A stretch of 64,000 nt of DNA. Origin: Mytilus edulis. Lineage: Eukaryota > Mollusca > Bivalvia > Mytilida > Mytilidae. The stretch covers positions 92,508,208-92,572,207 of the forward strand of contig NC_092347.1 in the NCBI RefSeq assembly GCF_963676685.1, read 5' to 3'. Every line of letters begins with the position of its first letter. The stretch's first letter is position 1. Both the position numbers and the translations under genes were made by a program. Shown here piece by piece: positions 59,501 to 64,000 of this stretch. Under the pieces are notes generated by a model. It was not told where the DNA came from. It saw only the letters and a program-made list of their open reading frames with translations, and did not search any database.

Positions 59501-62500
59501 TTTGTGTTACTGTGCTTATCCAATGACCTTTGGGGTTCACAATAGCAATGGCTCAAACAGTTTACCAAATTGCAGTTAGATTTCTTCTCCAACTAACTGA
59601 TCAACTGGTAAAATATTTTAGCGGATTGCTCAAGTGAAATATTGTTAGTATGAAGTGAGTGCTGTAAAATCAAAAGTAATATCCAGTTAGTTGATATCTT
59701 TGTCATTTGTTTCAAACAACAAAATGACTTACTATAATATGAGTCACTGAATAAGAAGGTCTAATTTTGACATGGAAACTTCTATCATAAATAGATTTTA
59801 TAAATAAATAGTTGAAAACATTGTTTTGTAAGTCTATAATTAATAGCTCCGTTTTCCAACAATAAGTTAGTGCATAATTGTAATTTGGATTTTTTTTTCT
59901 AAAGCAATTACTTATCTGCTACCATTAAAGGGAAATAATTTACATTACTGAAAATCAGCAAAAAGTTGTCAAAATTTTTGTCTGACAAATATCAACGTTC
60001 CTCATTTAATTTGTTTGTAACATTACTTTTATGATTATTAAACTTTTATCCTCTGTTTTGAAAAAAAACAATGAAATTTATTTTTGAGATGATTAAAATT
60101 TTGAAAAAAATTGTAGGCAAAATCAGAAGCCAGGTATCATTGATTAATTTTTTAGTGTACAATAACTCAATAAAAATTATTTCCCTTTAATGCCAGCAGA
60201 TCAGTAATTTGTATAGAAAATATTATACGAATCATAATTACACAATAACTTTGTCTTAGAAGACAAAGCTATAAAATATACATCTACAAAACAATGGTTT
60301 GAACTATTTATTTATAAAATCTATTTATGATAGACGTTTCCATGTCAAAATTAGACCTTCTTATTCAGTGACTCATACTATAGTAAGTCATTTTTGTGTT
60401 TGAAACAAATGACAAATATATCAACTAACTGGATCTGGATGGTAAGTATTACTTTTGATTTCACAGCACTCACTTCATACTAACAACATTTCACTTGAGC
60501 AATCTGCTAAAACATTTTACCAGTTGATAGTTAGTTGGAGAAGAAATCTAACTGCAATTTGGTAAACTGTTTTTGCCATTGCTATTGTGATACCCCAAAG
60601 GTCACTGGATAAGCACTGTAAATATTTTCTACTTTCTGGTATGTGCTTTCTGGCCGTGGCCGGAATTAGTGGTGTTACACCAGTAAGACTCCTTTTTGGC
60701 CCCAAAATATAGCAGTTTTACAAAATTGTTAAAATGTAAACTTTAAATTATTCATTTGAAAGTACAATGCTTTTGCTACATAAAAATGGGCTGTTTTTGA
60801 CAATACAATGCACATATATCGGGTACTATCATCATTAAGTAATGCTAAATGACTGAAATCTTTAAATTTTTAGCATTTTAGTTAAATTTTAGACGGTTTC
60901 CGTCTTAAATGAAAGTGGCCGCATTTGTGTTCATTCTAAATATTGAAATGTCAGTTGTATTTGATGATTATACATAACATATATAGAGGTTGAGAATGAA
61001 CATGGATGTGGCCACTTTAATTTTTGACAAAAACCATCTAAAAAGTGACAATTTTTGGCTTATTTGATAGATTTTTCATATTTAAGCTTGATTCGGAGCG
61101 TTTTTAATGACTAAATCAGTTAAAATCTTTCATTTAAACTAATTGAATCAACTGAAATAGACACTTTAGTGTTTAAAAAGTGTCCAAAATCTTTCGTTAG
61201 ATGAACCTGAAATTTAAAGCAAAAATTGGCCCTAACCGGACCTACTCCTTTTTAAATTAGCATTCAATTTTTAATTCAAATCAAAACAAAATGTTGAATG
61301 ATGAATGAAATATTAAACTATATTTTTGTATGGCAATGATGCTGTTTTTCTATTTATTTACAGGCTGGCCATGGATTAAATAAATGTGAGGCAATATTGT
61401 CAGCACAAGGTGCTGTTAGCTGTATGTGTATAGATCAAATCAATGGATGCATAATAGTTGGTGTTCAAAATTTTATCAGGTAATGTATGTCAGAAGGGGT
61501 CAACACTTAAAAAAAATTAGAGGTGGTATGATTGCCAATGATTGCAACTATTAACCAAAAATCAGACGAAATGGATGTGAGCATATAAAGTCAACCATTC
61601 ATCCTTCAACATTGAGAAAAACCCATACTGTGAAGTCCGTCTATGAAAGGCCCTGCAAGAAAATAATGAAACAATTTCAGTTGAAAAAACTAAAGGCATA
61701 ATTTATAACAAAACAATTTTCGAAAAAGAAATATTACAGACTTGAACCAATGTCATTGACTGAACTACAGGCTCCTGACTTTGGACAGGCACATCAGGAA
61801 TGTTGGGGGGATTTTCATGTTTAACATGCTACCCCGATGTAGTAACATCTGAATATTATAATTTGGAGCACTGTAAGATTCAAGACGTGTATTTTTAAAT
61901 GTTGAAAGTAATTGACAAGAGCTATGCAGGAAGTTTGCCATTTAATTATATCAAATTCCATAAAAGAAAATCTGATGCAAGACAGAATAGTTATTTTGAA
62001 TTAAATATATAAAAAATCGACAGAAACCTTATATTGTTCAAAGTGCCAAATTTAATCTCAATTATTAAGGGAGTTATCTAAAGTTGTAACTTTACCCTTG
62101 TCTGTTTTCTAGATTTTGTATTCTATTGATGTTAAGGTATTTACAGATGACATAATTTGTTTTTGGGTAGCTTTTGACCAAGATTGACAAATTGTTGTTA
62201 CAAACACTTTGTATGGTCTGATATTGAACTGTAATAGGTAGTCACAGATCAGATATTTCTTTGGTTGTGGTTGATATATCTTTTACAATCTTTAGATTTA
62301 AAAATGATATAATTGTATTGCCGATTTGGTTTGTGTGTCATCTGATACTTGTTATATCTAATGGTTAATCAAGTGCCAATTAATATAGAAATATGATATT
62401 TAATGTGTATTTTTATATTCAGGGTATATGATCCAGAGAATTATAGACTTGTTCAGACTAATGAAGGACACACAGATTCAGTGAGAACAATCATGCATAT

Positions 62501-62516
62501 AACAGAAAGAAATCAG
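41599..62516 (+). CDS. Large WD40-repeat protein, unassigned (3' end off window)
   Basis: Nineteen exons: 41599-41701, 44911-45001, 46311-46398, 48283-48379, 50446-50554, 50822-50890, 51421-51673, 51831-51924, 52952-53050, 53276-53366, 54017-54218, 54734-54830, 55991-56127, 56516-56641, 57017-57069, 57893-57994, 58535-58721, 61364-61479, 62423-62516. They join in frame to 736 codons without a stop; the last ends at a donor, so more exons lie to the right. It starts 'MAMEKLYSIRDTHSRPITAI'. WD-type blades include 'ITGSFDKTAKIWTVD' (about 240), 'FSGDHEGVIMKWERM' (about 345), 'AASEDSNIYIWGF' (about 460), 'LSGGWDSRICIWDLE' (about 555) and 'VTGSDDATIRIW' (about 655). About 13-14 blades can be counted, fitting two seven-bladed propellers, separated by a Lys-rich segment ('KKKKKAGSKAR', about 377). 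It is probably a protein-interaction scaffold; I could not name the orthologue. The donor after exon 14 ('gttcgt') is weak. Confidence 0.9.
42230..43448. mobile_element. 1.2-kb element with clustered 'cgtacca' terminal motifs
   Basis: The left end (42230-42327) has six copies of 'cgtacca', mostly as 'aactcgtacca'. The right end (43351-43448) has six inverted copies ('tggtacgagtt'). The outermost 15 bases 'gttaactcgtaccaa' and 'ttggtacgggttaac' form the TIR. The interior is AT-rich and has small direct repeats at 42490-42670. No transposase is present and the TSD is not resolved. Confidence 0.85.
42598..42668. repeat. 27-bp tandem triplicate
   Basis: The unit 'tgtaacaatagtgccaatta' plus 'atattat' occurs almost three times, inside the GTACGA element. 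Just upstream, 'ctttgattgtgtgat' is also duplicated (42510-42555). Confidence 0.9.
44320..44490. repeat. Old fragment of the 'agctcacctggcc' family
   Basis: It has 'aacttttaccaaaatttttt', 'aaccaaacttggcgacaatc' and 'ggtgtctggtgact' in the order seen in the body of the 19733-21155 element. Related fragments are at 50965-51150 and 57395-57720. Confidence 0.7.
45320..45560. repeat. CGAAA-type low-complexity inverted repeat
   Basis: The left half is built of 'gggaaatcgaaaaagcgaaa' motifs. The right half is their complement ('ttcgcgtttttgctttctcg', 'gatttcccgattttgc'), forming arms of roughly 100 bases. All frames are open because of the composition; none is a gene. It lies in WD40 gene intron 2. 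Confidence 0.85.
45765..46120 (+). repeat. Old copy of the 'gattgccaatgag' family
   Basis: It has 'agagaccaaatgacttg', 'ggtgacaatacagccttt', 'aacaatcagcaaaatcc' and 'agcaagctattaaaggc' in family order, in WD40 gene intron 2. Confidence 0.75.
46852..48130. mobile_element. 1.3-kb TIR element with TA target
   Basis: The ends are 'ctaaggccataccagtttaa' and the reverse complement of 'ttggtgtggcctaag', with inverted homology of about 30 bases through 'tcttgttc'. TA flanks both ends (46850-46851 and 48131-48132), as for Tc1/mariner-type targets. The interior includes a degraded 'gattgccaatgag' repeat (47540-47820). No transposase is present. It lies in WD40 gene intron 3. Confidence 0.75.
48380..50445. 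other. WD40 gene intron 4, nothing recognised
   Basis: This is 2 kb of AT-rich sequence with no exon, intact repeat family or clear inverted-repeat element visible to me. Confidence 0.5.
50965..51150. repeat. Fragment of the 'agctcacctggcc' family
   Basis: It reads 'gcacacctggtcctattg', 'gagagcttttatcattattt' and 'aacttttacaaaaatcttct', matching the start of the body at 19797. It lies in WD40 gene intron 6. Confidence 0.75.
51967..52275 (+). repeat. 'tatgccccacctacgatag' repeat, intact copy
   Basis: It is nearly identical to 30489-30799 apart from the microsatellite part. It starts 43 bases after the donor of WD40 exon 8. Confidence 0.92.
52515..52640 (-). repeat. Reversed fragment of the retroelement 3' end
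   Basis: 'gaatggaaactgggaatgtg' and 'caacccgaccaa' are the complement of the tail at 39140-39196; 'caccaatgggtcttcaat' is the complement of 'attgaagacctgttggtg' there. Confidence 0.75.
54826..54890 (+). repeat. Duplicated donor region after WD40 exon 12
   Basis: 'tttgtaagtagatacacata' at the exon end is followed 32 bases later by 'tttgtaagtaaatacgcata'. This gives a second donor at 54863. Reading through to it meets an in-frame TAG, so use of the second site would truncate the protein. Confidence 0.85.
56451..56550 (+). repeat. Duplicated acceptor and exon start of WD40 exon 14
   Basis: 'ttacaggacaataattctgt' (acceptor ending at 56456) precedes the modelled 'ttgcaggacaatgattctgt' (acceptor ending at 56515) by 59 bases, and the match continues about 25 bases into the exon. 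Starting at the first acceptor shifts frame and reaches TGA within 19 codons. Confidence 0.92.
57395..57720. repeat. Composite of old repeat fragments
   Basis: It has pieces of the 'agctcacctggcc' family ('aacaaggccacaagagc', 'tggctaaaaatagaacat') interrupted by a reversed 'gattgccaatgag' fragment ('ctcactggcactcatacc'). It lies in WD40 gene intron 15. Confidence 0.65.
58155..58262 (-). repeat. Reversed copy of the 'gattgccaatgag' family
   Basis: 'taaaggccgtaccttgacc' and 'gagttgtctcattggcactc' followed by 'ataccacatctt' are the complement of the family's first half. Confidence 0.85.
59073..61253. mobile_element. Second copy of the 590-bp TIR element, split
   Basis: It begins 'caaaggagtaggtccagta' and, after the insertion, continues from 60680 with 'ccagtaagactcctttttgg' to 'cggacctactcctttt'. 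It is diverged from 40514-41102 by scattered substitutions. It lies in WD40 gene intron 17. Confidence 0.88.
59091..60679. mobile_element. 1.6-kb foldback element, 6-bp TSD 'ccagta'
   Basis: It is inserted in the split TIR element with TSD 'ccagta' at 59085-59090 and 60680-60685. The TIRs share 'caccactaattc'. Long inner arms (about 59507-59945 and 60170-60620) are inverted copies, for example 'tgcttatccaatgacctttg' against 'caaaggtcactggataagca', and 'attaaagggaaataattt' against 'aaattatttccctttaat'. No coding frame is present. Confidence 0.88.
61505..61830 (+). repeat. Copy of the 'gattgccaatgag' family
   Basis: 'agaggtggtatgattgccaa', 'catccttcaacattgag', 'tatgaaaggccctgcaag' and 'ctcctgactttggacagg' appear in family order, shortly after the donor of WD40 exon 18. 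Confidence 0.82.
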
Positions 62517-64000
62517 GTAGGTCTATTTACAGGTATTTTTAGTCCTCTACTGACAAAGTGGAAAGGGACTTGAGGTTTGCATTCCGTCTGTCAGTCCAGC
62601 AAATCACTTTTCAAGACTTTTTTCATTCTTTAAAGATATTGATTTGATGTTTTTTGTATTGATTTATCATTACAGGTTACATGTCAAGTTCAAATTTTGT
62701 TCATGTGTGATGATTTTGTGCAGAGTTAGGGTCCTTAGATAAATTCTCTTCAATAAAAAAAATTTCGTCATGCTTGAAAATATTTACTTGGTATTTGTTA
62801 TAAAGTTTACACAATGACAAGTTATAGATCAAGTCAGCATTATTCAGGGATAATGAATTTTAATAGGTAGGGGACTATATATTGCCATGCTAAACTCCCA
62901 GAATGCTTGTTGTTTATCAAGTTAAAATGTTAACTTAGAATTGTCAAATCATGCTTCAGAGTAACTTCTTATCTTCACTTTGTTGTTGCCTCACAAAACA
63001 TCAATGATTTAAACACTCATTTTAATACCAATCCTAAAACAAACTAGTGATGTTTTAGTTTGACCTTGATCTAATTAAATTGTATAGTCCTTACCTGTAA
63101 ATAAACTAATTCTCAAAAGTTCACAAAAGCCTTTTTCTGGGACAAAAACAGGCTTAAATGTTCTTTCTTCTTGGTAAAAGACTCACAATTTCCTAAAAGT
63201 ATCCCAAGATGATCATTTGTCATGGTATGAGGCTTAAATTAAAATATTGTTTGTTTGCAGTTTACCGACCGACCCTTGAAAATCCTCCCGACTGTGAAAA
63301 TTTTAATGCTTTAAATTTGAAGAATTTTTTTTTTATTGACGCGATCCGGAACTTTGGGCCCTTCTGGAAATGATTTAAAGTCTGGGTCAATTACGCATTT
63401 CATGTTTGATTTTTCTTAGCTTCGTTAAGCGTTCATGTGACCATTTAATGATAAAGCACATGGAAATTGTTTACAGGTATCCATGAAGTCACGGAGGAGT
63501 ACTTTACGCTGTCGTCTCGTGTCAATTTTAAGACAAATAACAAACAATAACAAAAGTTTATTAGTAAACTGTTTATACAGATTCAGGCACATGTAATGAT
63601 GTGTGATGATATCATTGATGATGATGCAGCGGATATTCATAACTGACACGATAACCATTCTGTCTCAAACAAATCGGGTACAGAATCTGTGGAGCCTGAC
63701 TTTATGGAACCAATTTCAGTGGTTAAATAATTCGACAGCAGCTTGAAGTATGGCATTTTTTCTACAAATCGTTGTGAAGACAACAAAGATGAAACCGCTC
63801 CTTCGTGACTTAAATCTTCATGGATATTTGTAAACACGCCTGTACGGAGGAAGGGCTCATTTGAAATGTTAATGGATATAGATCATGCCAAATCAATAAG
63901 AAGCAAACCTAACTACACAAAGATGTAGAGAAAATGAATGGTTAGCTTGAAAAATAAATATACTCTCTCTATATTAAATCTATATTCGATTAGTTTAAAC
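62517..64000. other. Right-edge intron of the WD40 gene
   Basis: This follows the donor at 62517 ('gtaggt'). I saw no further exon and no intact element. Minus-strand open frames at 63425-63837 have no recognisable family features. Confidence 0.5.

Noticed and set aside
1-64000. tRNA, rRNA or other structural RNA genes
   Set aside because: No cloverleaf with A/B boxes and no conserved rRNA or snRNA blocks were noticed; a covariance-model scan would be needed to exclude them.

Overview
The window is a piece of an animal nuclear genome, most likely a marine bivalve of the mussel type (Mytilus or a close relative). It is AT-rich. Genes are split into many short exons by long introns with GT..AG junctions, and introns and spacers are packed with short dispersed repeats of a kind I associate with mussel genomes: a family beginning around 'gatgtggtatgattgccaat', a 'tatgccccacctacgatag' family and an 'agctcacctggcc' family. 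The species call is recognition from memory, not a search.

Four protein-coding genes are supported. (1) Minus strand, 2050-2327: the first coding exon of a probable JmjC-fold protein with an N-terminal hydrophobic leader; the rest lies to the left, outside the window or unrecognised. (2) Plus strand, 4595-16594: a complete six-exon gene for GPI ethanolamine phosphate transferase 3 (PIGO). The exons join without a frame break to 1,080 codons plus stop, close to the vertebrate length. (3) Plus strand, 22113-37261: a complete ten-exon gene for ubiquitin-like protein 7 (UBL7), 319 codons, with an N-terminal ubiquitin fold and a C-terminal UBA domain. (4) Plus strand, 41599-62516 and continuing off the right edge: 19 exons, 736 codons so far, of a large WD40 protein with about 13-14 blades (probably two propellers) that I could not assign to a named family. 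The genes have no obvious shared pathway: GPI-anchor synthesis in the ER, ubiquitin binding, and an unassigned scaffold.

The rest is mostly mobile DNA, much of it resolvable by terminal inverted repeats (TIRs) and target-site duplications (TSDs). It includes two TTAA elements back to back in PIGO intron 3, a 1.4 kb long-TIR element with a 9-bp TSD (Mutator-like), a foldback element with a 5-bp TSD, a 5'-truncated LINE nested in an older repeat, a 121-bp hAT-type element with an 8-bp TSD inside a 120-bp satellite, a 2.9 kb TTAA element, a 1.2 kb element with six inverted copies of a 'cgtacca' motif at each end, and a 1.6 kb foldback element with a 6-bp TSD nested in another TIR repeat.

The most unusual signal is a recurring pattern: small tandem duplications sit exactly over exon edges in all three complete or nearly complete genes. 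They create extra splice sites: an in-frame candidate exon in PIGO whose junction carries a 17-bp match to PIGO exon 1, an in-frame extra acceptor in PIGO exon 5, a ladder of donors after UBL7 exon 7, and a duplicated donor and acceptor in the WD40 gene. No rRNA, tRNA, CRISPR array or prokaryotic-type operon was seen. All exon calls are by eye from splice motifs, reading frame and remembered family sequences.
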